NCBI GenBank assembly: GCA_937951695.1
Contig: CALFBL010000291.1
Location: forward strand, 1-10,336
Direction: 5' to 3'
Length of the DNA stretch: 10,336 nucleotides
From: an uncultured Granulosicoccaceae bacterium
GTDB lineage: Bacteria; Pseudomonadota; Gammaproteobacteria; Granulosicoccales; Granulosicoccaceae
Shown: in pieces, positions 1-7,606 of the stretch
Position numbering within the stretch: position 1 is the stretch's first letter
Layout: each line of letters starts with the position of its first letter
The notes under the pieces: generated by a model
The model's database searches: none
Told to the model about the DNA's origin: nothing
The model's input: the letters and a program-made list of their open reading frames with translations, nothing else
Program-made: the position numbers and the translations under genes

Positions 1-1188
1 TATAGTTTCCGCGCACAGACTGACTAACATCATCCTGTTGACCCTGGTACAAGCTACACCGTAGTTCCAAGCGGAGTCGCCGCCCAACCGTTTCAAACCA
101 TCGGCCATCACCGCGATGCGATCGGTCTCTTTAACCCGAAGTTCTTCCGCTCCGGTGATCACAGTGGTGCCTTTGGCACTGGCAGCAGCTACAAATAACG
201 ATGGAAATTCATCAATGGCTAAGGAAACCAGTTCCTCTGGCACCTCTATGCCATGAAGCTCTGAGCCGGTTACCAACAAATCCGCCACTGGCTCGCCTCC
301 AGTTTCACGCTCGTTCAGCAGCTGAATATCGGCCCCCATCAAACGCAAAATGTCAATCACACCGATGCGTGTGGGGTTGATGCCCACGTTCTCTAAGGTT
401 AGCGAGGAACCGGGCGTCATTGCAGCGCCCACTAAAAAGAACGCACTGGATGAGATATCACCTGGCACCGTAATGCTGGTGGCGCTCAGGCTCTGCCCAC
501 CCTCAATGGAGGCGGTCAGGTTGCCGCTGATCACCTCCACGCCAAAGCCTCTGAGCATTCGTTCGGTGTGATCTCGCGTTATGCCTGGTTCTGTAACCCG
601 GGTGACGCCTTTGGCGTGAAGCCCCGCCAACAGGACAGCAGACTTCACTTGTGCACTGGCCATTGGACACCGGTAGTCGATCGCAGTCAACGGTTTGCCA
701 CCGGCAATGCGCAGTGGCGGGGTGCCGTCTTCTGCGGTATCGATCTGTGCACCCATCTCGCTAAGCGGATCGGTGACCCGGCGCATGGGGCGAGCACTCA
801 AGGAGTGATCCCCCGTGAGGGTAGCCGGCAAACCCACGCCTGCCAACAGCCCCACCATAAGTCGCATGCCGGTGCCGGAGTTACCGAGATAGAGATCGTC
901 GCTGGCAGCCGTCAGGGCGTCTTTGCCTTGCCCGTGAATGATCACCTGCCCGTTGGCGGAATGCTCGATTCGCACACCCATGGCAGTGAAAGCGTCCATG
1001 GTGCGCAGACAGTCCTCACCTTCTAGAAAACCACTGACTTCCGTGATACCCGAGGCAATGCCACCGAAAATAATGGAGCGATGCGACATGGACTTGTCGC
1101 CGGGCACTTTTACGCTGCCGTTAAGAATACCGCCGGGTTGTACTTGAAAGATTAGTGAAGTCTGGCCACGGCCCGTCTGCTTACTCAT
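1..1188 (-). CDS. aroA: 3-phosphoshikimate 1-carboxyvinyltransferase (EPSP synthase), C-terminus off the left edge, probable frameshift near 60
   Basis: AroA joins PEP to shikimate-3-phosphate in the cytoplasm, the penultimate step to chorismate. Translation from 1188 gives 396 codons to the edge. Visible motifs are GDKSMSHR (residues 30-37, substrate-binding Lys/Ser/Arg), LGNSGTGMR (101-109), RPMRRVTDPL (about 143-152), PMASAQVKSAVLLAGL (about 185-200), TRDHTE (204-209), IDEFP (325-329) and ELRVKETDR (349-357). These fit EPSP synthases of the Pseudomonas/CP4-like type; the NSGTG loop keeps Gly where CP4 has Ala. The ATG overlaps the tyrA stop by 4 bp (ATGA), suggesting translational coupling. 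After about residue 376 the frame loses family resemblance and uses rare codons (AGG, ATA), while the neighbouring frame resumes a plausible continuation, so a 1-base deletion or sequencing error near 55-66 is likely. The family is about 430-450 aa, so roughly 40-50 residues lie outside the window. Confidence 0.95.
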   Translation of the reverse strand, partial: MSKQTGRGQTSLIFQVQPGGILNGSVKVPGDKSMSHRSIIFGGIASGITEVSGFLEGEDCLRTMDAFTAMGVRIEHSANGQVIIHGQGKDALTAASDDLYLGNSGTGMRLMVGLLAGVGLPATLTGDHSLSARPMRRVTDPLSEMGAQIDTAEDGTPPLRIAGGKPLTAIDYRCPMASAQVKSAVLLAGLHAKGVTRVTEPGITRDHTERMLRGFGVEVISGNLTASIEGGQSLSATSITVPGDISSSAFFLVGAAMTPGSSLTLENVGINPTRIGVIDILRLMGADIQLLNERETGGEPVADLLVTGSELHGIEVPEELVSLAIDEFPSLFVAAASAKGTTVITGAEELRVKETDRIAVMADGLKRLGGDSAWNYGVACTRVNRMMLVSLCAETI

Positions 1189-2042
1189 GATTGGACGTCG
1201 TTGTATTGGCTGCGCGCAACTCGAGCACGCTCAAAGGTGCGTTCGAGTGTATCCCCATCGCCTATTTCTATGGCGGACCGAATATGCTGAAGGTGCAGAT
1301 CAAACTGGTCGAGCGACTTCAATATGGCCTCCGGATTGGTTCGGCAAATGTCACTCCACATCACCGGATCACTGGCTGCCAGGCGACTAAAATCCCGAAA
1401 GCCGCCTGCGGTGTAGCGAAATATTTCTTCAGCCTCTGGTTGTTTGACCAGAGCATCCACCAATGCGAACGCCAGCACATGTGGTACGTGACTGGTGTGC
1501 GCCAACACGCGATCGTGATGCTCAACGTCGAGCGTTTCAAGCACCGCCCCAGTCATGGCCCATAGCGCCGACACCGCATCCAGATTGGCCGCTGCCGTCT
1601 CTGGTAAGGGCGTCACGATCACTCGACGTTTCTCAAACAACGTCTCATCGGCGGCATCCATGCCAGAGCGTTCACGCCCGGCGATCGGGTGCGCCGGTAC
1701 GATGCGTTCAGGGTGCGTTAACGCGGCAAGGGCTTGCTCTGCGAAGTAGCTTTTTACGCTGCCTACGTCGGTCACAATGGTGTGGGTTGGAAGGGTCGGC
1801 GCCATGTCGGTTAGCTGACCCCGCATCGCCAACATCGGAACCGCCAGCATGACCATATCGGCCGTTTTCACCGCATCACGGATATCGAGGCTGTAGTGGT
1901 CAACCAAAGCGCGTTCAACAGCTGTCACCCCGGAACTTTGTGATCGCACCACCGCGGTAATCGAGCCGCCAAATCCAGCTTTTTTAACAGCCGCCGCAAA
2001 GGATGCCCCAATGAGCCCCAGACCAACGATAACGAGATGCAT
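1185..2042 (-). CDS. tyrA: Prephenate/arogenate dehydrogenase
   Basis: TyrA oxidatively decarboxylates prephenate (or arogenate) on the way to tyrosine. The 285-residue protein has an N-terminal Rossmann fold with GLGLIG (residues 7-12) and TDVGSVK (91-97). The catalytic-region HPIAG sits at 118-122, followed by GMDAADETLF. The helical dimerisation domain has SHVPH (184-188), GGFRDFSR (213-220) and SDPVMW (224-229). Length is normal for a stand-alone TyrA with no ACT or chorismate mutase domain. At the end of the second beta strand, where NAD-specific members carry Asp, the sequence reads VVRSQSSG (31-38). This resembles the SRQQST region I recall from the NADP-dependent cyanobacterial arogenate dehydrogenase, so NADP use is possible (inference). 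The gene starts 5 bp after the pheA stop and its TGA overlaps the aroA ATG. In Pseudomonas the corresponding TyrA and AroA are fused; here they are separate. Confidence 0.95.
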   Translation of the reverse strand: MHLVIVGLGLIGASFAAAVKKAGFGGSITAVVRSQSSGVTAVERALVDHYSLDIRDAVKTADMVMLAVPMLAMRGQLTDMAPTLPTHTIVTDVGSVKSYFAEQALAALTHPERIVPAHPIAGRERSGMDAADETLFEKRRVIVTPLPETAAANLDAVSALWAMTGAVLETLDVEHHDRVLAHTSHVPHVLAFALVDALVKQPEAEEIFRYTAGGFRDFSRLAASDPVMWSDICRTNPEAILKSLDQFDLHLQHIRSAIEIGDGDTLERTFERARVARSQYNDVQS

Positions 2043-2047
2043 AGCAA

Positions 2048-3175
2048 TCAGGATTCCGACGAGGGATAAGAGCCAAGCACACGCACCAAAGGCGTTTCGT
2101 CTTTTAACTGATGCAACACCTTAGCAAGCCGCTCATCCTGACAATGTCCGGATACATCAATGAAGAAAACGTACTCCCACATTTGCGTGCGGGCCGGCCG
2201 CGATTCGATGCGCGTCAGGCTCACACCGGCGTCCTCAAACGGTTGCAACATCCGCCGTAGACCACCGGGCTTATGCGGTGCACTGATCAATAACGAGGTG
2301 GCATCGTTGCCGGTTGGCGACGGTTGATATTGGCCGATGATAATGAATCGGGTGGTGTTGTTGGTGATGTCTTCTATATTATGCGACAGTAAATTCAGTT
2401 CATAACGCGCAGCCGCTGCGGCGCCGGCAATAGCGGCAACACCCGATGAGCTCAGTGCTTGTTGCGCAATACCTGCGGCGATTGCGTTACTGGATTCACT
2501 GACCAGAGTGGCGTGCGGTACATGCGTGCTCAACCATACGCGGCATTGTGCGAGCGATTGCGGGTGGGCGTGTACGATGCGAACATCAGCAAGATTGTCA
2601 GCCTTACTCATCAGACAGTGGCGGATACGTAAACGAACTTCACCGCATATTTGCAACGTGGTTCTGGTCAGTAAATCATGCGTTTGATTCACGGCGCCTT
2701 CGGTGGAATTCTCAATGGGAGCGACCCCATAGTCGGCCTCGCCGCTCTCAACGCTTGCGAAGATGTCGGCAAAGTTGTCCACCGGCAAAGCCTCCATGGC
2801 AGCACCGAAACGATGCAAAGCCGCATCGTGGGTATAGGTGCCCAAGGGGCCCAAAAAGGCAACCCTTACCGGTGCTAACTGCGCACGGCACACGGCATCG
2901 ATATCTCGAAAGACCGCTTCTAAGGCGCGGGGCTTACCGTTCTTGGTTCGCACCGCCGCCACTTGAGCAAACAAATCCGATAGCTGCTGCATAACCTGCG
3001 TAGAGCCGTCTACAGAGGGCCTCGCGGCGCGGGCAAGCCAACCCGCCCGCTGTTGCAGCAGCTCAACGATGTGTGAATCGATCGAAGCAAGAGCCTCGAC
3101 GATTGACGCCGGGCTGACGACACTAGACTCATCCGGCAAAGTCTGCCATGACTCCTCGGGTGGATCAGTTGGCAT
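2048..3175 (-). CDS. pheA: Prephenate dehydratase (P-protein) with a degenerate chorismate mutase-like N-terminus
   Basis: PheA dehydrates and decarboxylates prephenate to phenylpyruvate for phenylalanine synthesis. With the chosen start (375 aa), the dehydratase domain spans about residues 103-279 and includes FLGPLGTYTH, GVAPIENSTEGAV and the catalytic TRF (275-277). An ACT domain follows at about 292-371, with HKPGG and ESRP (324-327), the usual phenylalanine-feedback motif. The N-terminal helix (IDSHIVELLQQRA, about 32-44) aligns with AroQ chorismate mutase, but expected catalytic Arg and Lys residues are missing (see findings). Start choice: ATG at 3175 overlaps the end of gyrA by 11 bp and has GATGAG a few bases upstream. 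ATGs at 3217/3214 and 3187 are in frame but have no better ribosome binding site and would add residues upstream of the family's usual N-terminus. The gene is probably cotranscribed with gyrA or read from a promoter inside it. Confidence 0.93.
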   Translation of the reverse strand: MPTDPPEESWQTLPDESSVVSPASIVEALASIDSHIVELLQQRAGWLARAARPSVDGSTQVMQQLSDLFAQVAAVRTKNGKPRALEAVFRDIDAVCRAQLAPVRVAFLGPLGTYTHDAALHRFGAAMEALPVDNFADIFASVESGEADYGVAPIENSTEGAVNQTHDLLTRTTLQICGEVRLRIRHCLMSKADNLADVRIVHAHPQSLAQCRVWLSTHVPHATLVSESSNAIAAGIAQQALSSSGVAAIAGAAAAARYELNLLSHNIEDITNNTTRFIIIGQYQPSPTGNDATSLLISAPHKPGGLRRMLQPFEDAGVSLTRIESRPARTQMWEYVFFIDVSGHCQDERLAKVLHQLKDETPLVRVLGSYPSSES

Positions 3176-5807
3176 CACCAGACTCATCTGGACCGGGTTC
3201 AGCCGCCGCACCATCATCGGTTCGTGTCACTTCATCGAATTCAGCGTCATCATCGACGGCTACGTCAGACTCTTCTATGGCGGTGATTTCCACCAGATTC
3301 TCTCCTTCGCTGGTGCGGATGAGCCTGACACCTTGAGTGTTACGACCCAACGAAGATACTTCGGCCACCGAGGTGCGCACCAGCGTTCCGGCATCGGTAA
3401 TCAACATGATTTGATCATCCTGCTTAACCCGCACGGCCCCGACAACAGCGCCATTGCGCCCAGAAGTTTTAATGTCAATCACGCCCATACCACCCCGACC
3501 CTTGGTCGGGTAGTCACCGGCTTTGGTGCGTTTGCCGTAACCGTTCTGGGTTGCGGTCAGGATCTCGATGTCATCACTGGCATCACCGGCTTCCACGACA
3601 ATTAATCCGATGACGGTGTCTTCGACCGGCATCTTGATACCGCGCACGCCAGCTGCCGTTCGGCCCATAATGCGAACCTTATCTTCGTTAAAGCGCATGG
3701 CCCGTCCCCCACTGGAGAGCAACATAACATCGCCTTTTCCGTCGGTTAACGCCACATCAATCAGAAAATCATCAACCCGTAAATCAATGGCGATGATGCC
3801 GTTGGTGCGCGGGCGAGAGAAATCAGACAGCGTAGTTTTCTTCACAACGCCTTTGCTGGTGGCAAAGAACACGAACTGATCATCGGAGTATTCTCGCACT
3901 GTGAGCACCGCGTTCACGCGCTCGTTCTCTTCCAGCGGTAACAGGTTAACGATCGGGCGACCGCGCGAGCCACGGCTGGCCACCGGCAGTTCGTACACGC
4001 GTTTCCAGTACACCTTACCCACACTGGTAAAAAACAAAACCGTATCGTGCATGCTGGCGACAAACAACTTGTCGACGAAGTCTTCGTCTTTCATCGCCGT
4101 GGCCGATTTGCCACGCCCACCGCGTTTTTGCGCCCGGTAGTCAGACAGCGGTTGCGCTTTGGCATAACCGCCGTGCGACAAGGTCACCACCACCGGCTCA
4201 TCGGCGATTAAATCTTCCACCGTCATCTCGGAATGATCGATCTGGATCCGAGTGCGGCGTTGATCACCGTATTGGTCAATGATGTCCACCAATTCCTGTC
4301 GAACCACTTGGCGCAGGCGCTCAGGGTGAGTAAGAATTAATAGGTATCCTTCAATTTTCTCAAGAATTTCGCGATATTCCGCGATAATTTTATCTTGCTC
4401 AAGACCGGTTAAACGATGCAGTCGTAAGTCGAGAATGGCCTGAGCCTGAACTTCGGTCAGTTGATAACGAGCGTCGACGAGACCAAAACTGTCATCGAGT
4501 TCATCAGGGCGGGAAGCCGCCGCGCCCGCTCGCTCGAGCATGTCCGTGACCACACCCGGCTCCCACGTTTGAGCGACGAGTTTGCCCTTGGCTTCAACAG
4601 ACGTTGCGGATTCTTTAATGAGCTGGATGATCGGATCGATGTTGGCCAAGGCCACCGCGAGACCTTCCAACACGTGAGCCCGCTCGCGCGCTTTTCGCAG
4701 TAAGTAAACGGTGCGACGTGTGACCACTTCACGACGATGACGAATAAAGCAATTGAGCAGTTCCACCAAGCTTAGCAGTCTGGGTTGCCCGTCGACCAAC
4801 GCCACGGTGTTGATGCCAAACACGACTTGCAGTTGCGTCTGTTTGTAGAGCTGGTTCAACATGACGTCACCGGACTCACCGCGCCGCAGCTCTATCACCA
4901 TGCGCATACCGTCTTTATCGGATTCGTCACGCAGTTCTGTGATGCCTTCAATTTTCTTGTCTTTGACAAGATCGGCGATTTTTTCCAGTAAACGCGCCTT
5001 ATTCACTTGGTAAGGCAACTCGGTTACGATGATGGTGTCTTTGCCGCTCTTCTCATCGTGCTCGATGTCGGCTTGCGCTCGAACGTATATTTTGCCGCGT
5101 CCGGTGCGATAAGCCTCTTTAATTCCCCGTGCGCCATTGATGATGCCGGAGGTAGGGAAATCTGGCCCGGGCAAATGCTCCATTAACTGCTCGACAGTGA
5201 TGTCGGGCTGATCGATCATCGCAATCGTTGCGTTAATCACTTCACTTAAATTGTGCGGTGGAATGTTGGTGGCCATGCCCACGGCTATGCCAGAAGACCC
5301 GTTCACCAGAAGGTTTGGTATGCGCGAGGGCAGCACCGCAGGTTCGCTCTCTGAGCCATCGTAGTTGGGTAGGAAATCGACCGTTTCCTGACCAATGTCG
5401 GCTAGTAACTCCTGCGCGATTTTTGCCATTCGCACTTCGGTGTAACGCATCGCGGCCGCGGGATCACCATCGACCGAGCCAAAGTTGCCCTGCCCGTCGA
5501 TGAGCATATAGCGCATACTGAACGGCTGAGCCATTCGTACCATGGAGTCGTAAATCGCAGAGTCGCCGTGGGGGTGGTATTTACCCATCACGTCCCCGAC
5601 AATGCGCGCCGATTTGCGGTATGCCTTGTTCCAGTCGTAGCCCTGCTCGTGCATGGCGTACAGGATGCGGCGGTGCACCGGCTTTAAACCGTCACGTACA
5701 TCGGGTAAGGCACGCCCCACGATGACACTCATCGCGTAGCTGAGATACGAATCCCGCATCTCATCTTCGAGCGATATGGGTAGGATTTCCTTCGCGAAAT
5801 CAGACAT
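3165..5807 (-). CDS. gyrA: DNA gyrase subunit A
   Basis: GyrA is the breakage-reunion subunit of gyrase (A2B2) and, with GyrB, negatively supercoils DNA using ATP. The 880-residue protein begins MSDFAKEILP, matching the family start. The winged-helix region carries GKYHPHGDSAIYD (75-87), with Ser83 and Asp87 as in quinolone-sensitive E. coli, and the catalytic Tyr122 in AAAMRYTE. The numbering coincides with E. coli through this region. The coiled-coil tower and the QAQAILDLRL motif are intact. The C-terminal beta-pinwheel begins with the GyrA box KRGGRGK, which wraps DNA, and the protein ends in a strongly acidic tail. No strong Shine-Dalgarno precedes the ATG at 5807, but this start matches homologues. 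The gene is first in the minus-strand cluster and diverges from ubiG. Confidence 0.99.
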   Translation of the reverse strand: MSDFAKEILPISLEDEMRDSYLSYAMSVIVGRALPDVRDGLKPVHRRILYAMHEQGYDWNKAYRKSARIVGDVMGKYHPHGDSAIYDSMVRMAQPFSMRYMLIDGQGNFGSVDGDPAAAMRYTEVRMAKIAQELLADIGQETVDFLPNYDGSESEPAVLPSRIPNLLVNGSSGIAVGMATNIPPHNLSEVINATIAMIDQPDITVEQLMEHLPGPDFPTSGIINGARGIKEAYRTGRGKIYVRAQADIEHDEKSGKDTIIVTELPYQVNKARLLEKIADLVKDKKIEGITELRDESDKDGMRMVIELRRGESGDVMLNQLYKQTQLQVVFGINTVALVDGQPRLLSLVELLNCFIRHRREVVTRRTVYLLRKARERAHVLEGLAVALANIDPIIQLIKESATSVEAKGKLVAQTWEPGVVTDMLERAGAAASRPDELDDSFGLVDARYQLTEVQAQAILDLRLHRLTGLEQDKIIAEYREILEKIEGYLLILTHPERLRQVVRQELVDIIDQYGDQRRTRIQIDHSEMTVEDLIADEPVVVTLSHGGYAKAQPLSDYRAQKRGGRGKSATAMKDEDFVDKLFVASMHDTVLFFTSVGKVYWKRVYELPVASRGSRGRPIVNLLPLEENERVNAVLTVREYSDDQFVFFATSKGVVKKTTLSDFSRPRTNGIIAIDLRVDDFLIDVALTDGKGDVMLLSSGGRAMRFNEDKVRIMGRTAAGVRGIKMPVEDTVIGLIVVEAGDASDDIEILTATQNGYGKRTKAGDYPTKGRGGMGVIDIKTSGRNGAVVGAVRVKQDDQIMLITDAGTLVRTSVAEVSSLGRNTQGVRLIRTSEGENLVEITAIEESDVAVDDDAEFDEVTRTDDGAAAEPGPDESGDAN

Positions 5808-5837
5808 AGTAAGCGCTAGACCGTATCAAAAACCGGA

Positions 5838-5854
5838 CACCTTATTTATAGGTG
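5838..5854. repeat. Short inverted repeat CACCT-N7-AGGTG
   Basis: Perfect 5 bp arms CACCT (5838-5842) and AGGTG (5850-5854) flank the AT-rich core TATTTAT. It lies about 30 bp upstream of the gyrA start and overlaps the TATAAA candidate -10. A dimeric regulator site is conceivable, but 5 bp arms can arise by chance. Confidence 0.3.
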
Positions 5855-5913
5855 CTTGTGTAAGCTGTTGATCTTACCATGAAAGCCTGAAAGACCGCCG
5901 ATATGAGCACCTT

Positions 5914-5920
5914 GAGAGGA
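5914..5920 (+). promoter_or_regulatory. Ribosome binding site of ubiG
   Basis: GAGAGGA lies just upstream of the ATG at 5924 and favours that start over the in-frame ATG at 5903, which has only a weak purine stretch before it. The chosen start also fits the usual UbiG N-terminus. Confidence 0.6.
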
Positions 5921-5923
5921 CAC

Positions 5924-6625
5924 ATGAATTCAAGTAACGCGGACCCCGCCGAACTGCGGAAGTTTTCGGATTTGGCCAGTCGATGGTGGGACGCCACCAG
6001 CGACTTCAAACCCCTGCATGATATTAATCCTTTGCGACTGGGCTGGATTCAGGATCGGGTCAATCTCAGCGGTCAAAGCGTTCTCGATGTCGGCTGTGGC
6101 GGCGGGATTCTCTCGGAAGGTATGGCACGCGGCGGTGCCTCGGTAACGGGCATCGATCTGTCCGAGGCTGCCATCTCTGTAGCTCGCCTGCACGCGCTGG
6201 AGGGTGAGTTAAGCATCCACTACGAATGCATAGCAGCGGAAGAGTTCGCCGAATCTAACGCAGCTCAGTTCGATCTGGTCACGTGCCTGGAGCTACTGGA
6301 GCATGTACCTGACCCTGCGTCCACCGTGGCGGCCTGTGCGGCGCTGGTCAAACCGGGTGGATCGGTTTTTTTCTCCACCCTGAATCGCAACCCGAAATCT
6401 TGGTTGATGGCCATTGTCGGGGCCGAATACATCTTGCATCTACTACCCAAAGGCACTCACGAATACGCCCGGTTTATCAAACCGTCTGAACTCGGCACGT
6501 TCTGCCGCCAGTCAGATTTACACGTTCAGGACATGATCGGCATGAGCTACAACCCGATTTCCCGCCAATACAAACTCGACAACAACATCGACGTAAACTA
6601 CATGATGGCGACGCAAAAAATCTGA
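5924..6625 (+). CDS. ubiG: Ubiquinone biosynthesis O-methyltransferase
   Basis: UbiG performs both SAM-dependent O-methylations of the ubiquinone head group, acting on membrane-associated intermediates. From the chosen ATG it is 233 residues. The N-terminus has the family signature KFSDLASRWWD (13-23), followed by FKPLHDINPLRL. SAM motif I is VLDVGCGGGILSE (53-65), followed by the acidic GID at the end of beta 2 (76-78). LVTCLELLEHVPDP is motif II/III, and GTHEYARFIKP and NYMMATQKI close the protein as in other UbiG. Length is normal for the family. An alternative ATG at 5903 would add 7 residues. It is the first plus-strand gene, diverging from gyrA, as in Pseudomonas-type gene neighbourhoods (established knowledge, from memory). 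Confidence 0.97.
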   Translation: MNSSNADPAELRKFSDLASRWWDATSDFKPLHDINPLRLGWIQDRVNLSGQSVLDVGCGGGILSEGMARGGASVTGIDLSEAAISVARLHALEGELSIHYECIAAEEFAESNAAQFDLVTCLELLEHVPDPASTVAACAALVKPGGSVFFSTLNRNPKSWLMAIVGAEYILHLLPKGTHEYARFIKPSELGTFCRQSDLHVQDMIGMSYNPISRQYKLDNNIDVNYMMATQKI

Positions 6626-6736
6626 CATTAACCCTTTGCTGATAATCCCAGATTCCGTGGACAATAAACTCAAACAGACCCCCTTGGCGGCAACCATCGC
6701 CCAGGGCAAACTGAGCGAATCCGAGCCAGCACCAAC

Positions 6737-6741
6737 GGAAG
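6737..6741 (+). promoter_or_regulatory. Ribosome binding site deciding the start at 6747
   Basis: GGAAG sits 5 bases before the ATG at 6747. In-frame non-ATG starts further upstream (GTG at 6657, TTG at 6636) have no comparable site, so this site supports the shorter protein. Confidence 0.5.
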
Positions 6742-6746
6742 CCGTG

Positions 6747-7583
6747 ATGCGCGAACCGCGTGAAGGCTCCACTCTGCACTACACAATTCTGCGCCTTCCC
6801 CACAACGTTCGTCATCGCGTACTGCGAACCCTAGCACTCACAGACACAATTGCTTCCTGTTTAATCGGCGTTCGCGAAGCACCGGTTGTACAAACCAAAC
6901 TGCAGTGGTGGAGTGATGAGATCGGCCGCTTGGCGAACAACGAAGCCCGGCATCCAATGACACAGTCCTGTGCTGACTGGCTCGGCGCTGACGCCAATAC
7001 GCAAACGCATCTAAACACCGTGCTGGATGCTGCCACAGCAGCCCGTTTCGAAGCACTCGAGGAAGATTTGGATTGGCTGTCGGTGGTGCAAAGAGATTAT
7101 TCGGCCCGCCTATATCTACTGCACACCGCTTTGAGCGATGCGCCCGCACCCAATTTCGATACCTTTGCGCTAAGCGCGGCTTGGGTGGATATTTTGGGTA
7201 CGTTGCCACGGCGGATCCACCACGATCAAATCGCCTTTCCACCCTCGCTGTATGAGCGTTTCTCGATCACCCGCGAACAGTTACTCAAGCACATTCGGGT
7301 CGAAGGAAAACCGGTGCCCGCAGCAACCGAAGACAGCGCCATGGCCATCAATCAGTTGCTGCAAGCTGGCATCAGTGAGGGGGTATCTGCAGCCGACGCA
7401 ACGCTTGCCAGTGACACCCATAAAACCCTGCGGCGAGACGAGAACACACGTGCTTTAACCATATGGCTGCATCTACGCCGAGCGCAACTGCGTTTGTGGC
7501 AACAAAAAGAGCCGAACCTGTTGCGCGAAACCATCACAATTACACCTCTGCGCAAATGGTTTATAGCGTTTCGCCAACGCTAG
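6747..7583 (+). CDS. Squalene/phytoene synthase-fold protein, NDUFAF6-like, probably non-catalytic
   Basis: The 278-residue protein has the all-helical trans-isoprenyl synthase fold. GSTLHYTILRLP (7-18) matches the N-terminal SFYYA-type motif, and APVVQTKLQWWSDEI (45-59) matches the conserved KLxWWxxE helix. However, the first Asp-rich motif (DxxxD) reads DTIAS (33-37), and the second (DxxED) is replaced by DILGTLPRRIHH (148-159) before IAFP. That second pattern resembles the complex I assembly factor NDUFAF6, which has RATPYH-type sequence there. I therefore infer a structural or assembly role, perhaps for respiratory complex I, rather than prenyl transfer. It follows ubiG on the same strand, which suits a respiratory theme. 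The reading frame stays open upstream to 6636; a GTG at 6657 would add 30 residues of protein-like but unconserved-looking sequence. A generic phytoene synthase annotation would be misleading. Confidence 0.75.
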   Translation: MREPREGSTLHYTILRLPHNVRHRVLRTLALTDTIASCLIGVREAPVVQTKLQWWSDEIGRLANNEARHPMTQSCADWLGADANTQTHLNTVLDAATAARFEALEEDLDWLSVVQRDYSARLYLLHTALSDAPAPNFDTFALSAAWVDILGTLPRRIHHDQIAFPPSLYERFSITREQLLKHIRVEGKPVPAATEDSAMAINQLLQAGISEGVSAADATLASDTHKTLRRDENTRALTIWLHLRRAQLRLWQQKEPNLLRETITITPLRKWFIAFRQR

Positions 7584-7606
7584 CCGGCGCGGTTATCACG
7601 CGATGT

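Larger units (their letters stand above)
5808..5923. promoter_or_regulatory. Divergent intergenic region between gyrA and ubiG
   Basis: This 116 bp stretch must hold the promoters for the gyrA cluster (minus) and for ubiG (plus), because the two genes diverge. AT-rich hexamers such as TATAAA on the minus strand (5850-5845) could serve as a -10 element. I could not find a convincing -35 at 16-18 bp for either strand, so no specific promoter is called. The region also contains a short inverted repeat, listed separately. Confidence 0.5.

Noticed and set aside
568..1026. Long plus-strand open frame inside aroA
   Set aside because: It is antisense to a clearly conserved EPSP synthase frame, and its translation has no recognisable family features; it is a shadow of the real gene.
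5540..5570. Quinolone-resistance substitution in gyrA
   Set aside because: The codons equivalent to E. coli Ser83 and Asp87 encode Ser and Asp, the wild-type residues.
6477..6815. Minus-strand open frames spanning the end of ubiG and the following gap
   Set aside because: They are antisense to conserved coding sequence, with low-complexity Cys/Arg-rich translations and no convincing ribosome binding site.
7584..7606. Bidirectional terminator between the convergent genes
   Set aside because: The 23 bp gap has no clear stem-loop with a T-tract on either strand.
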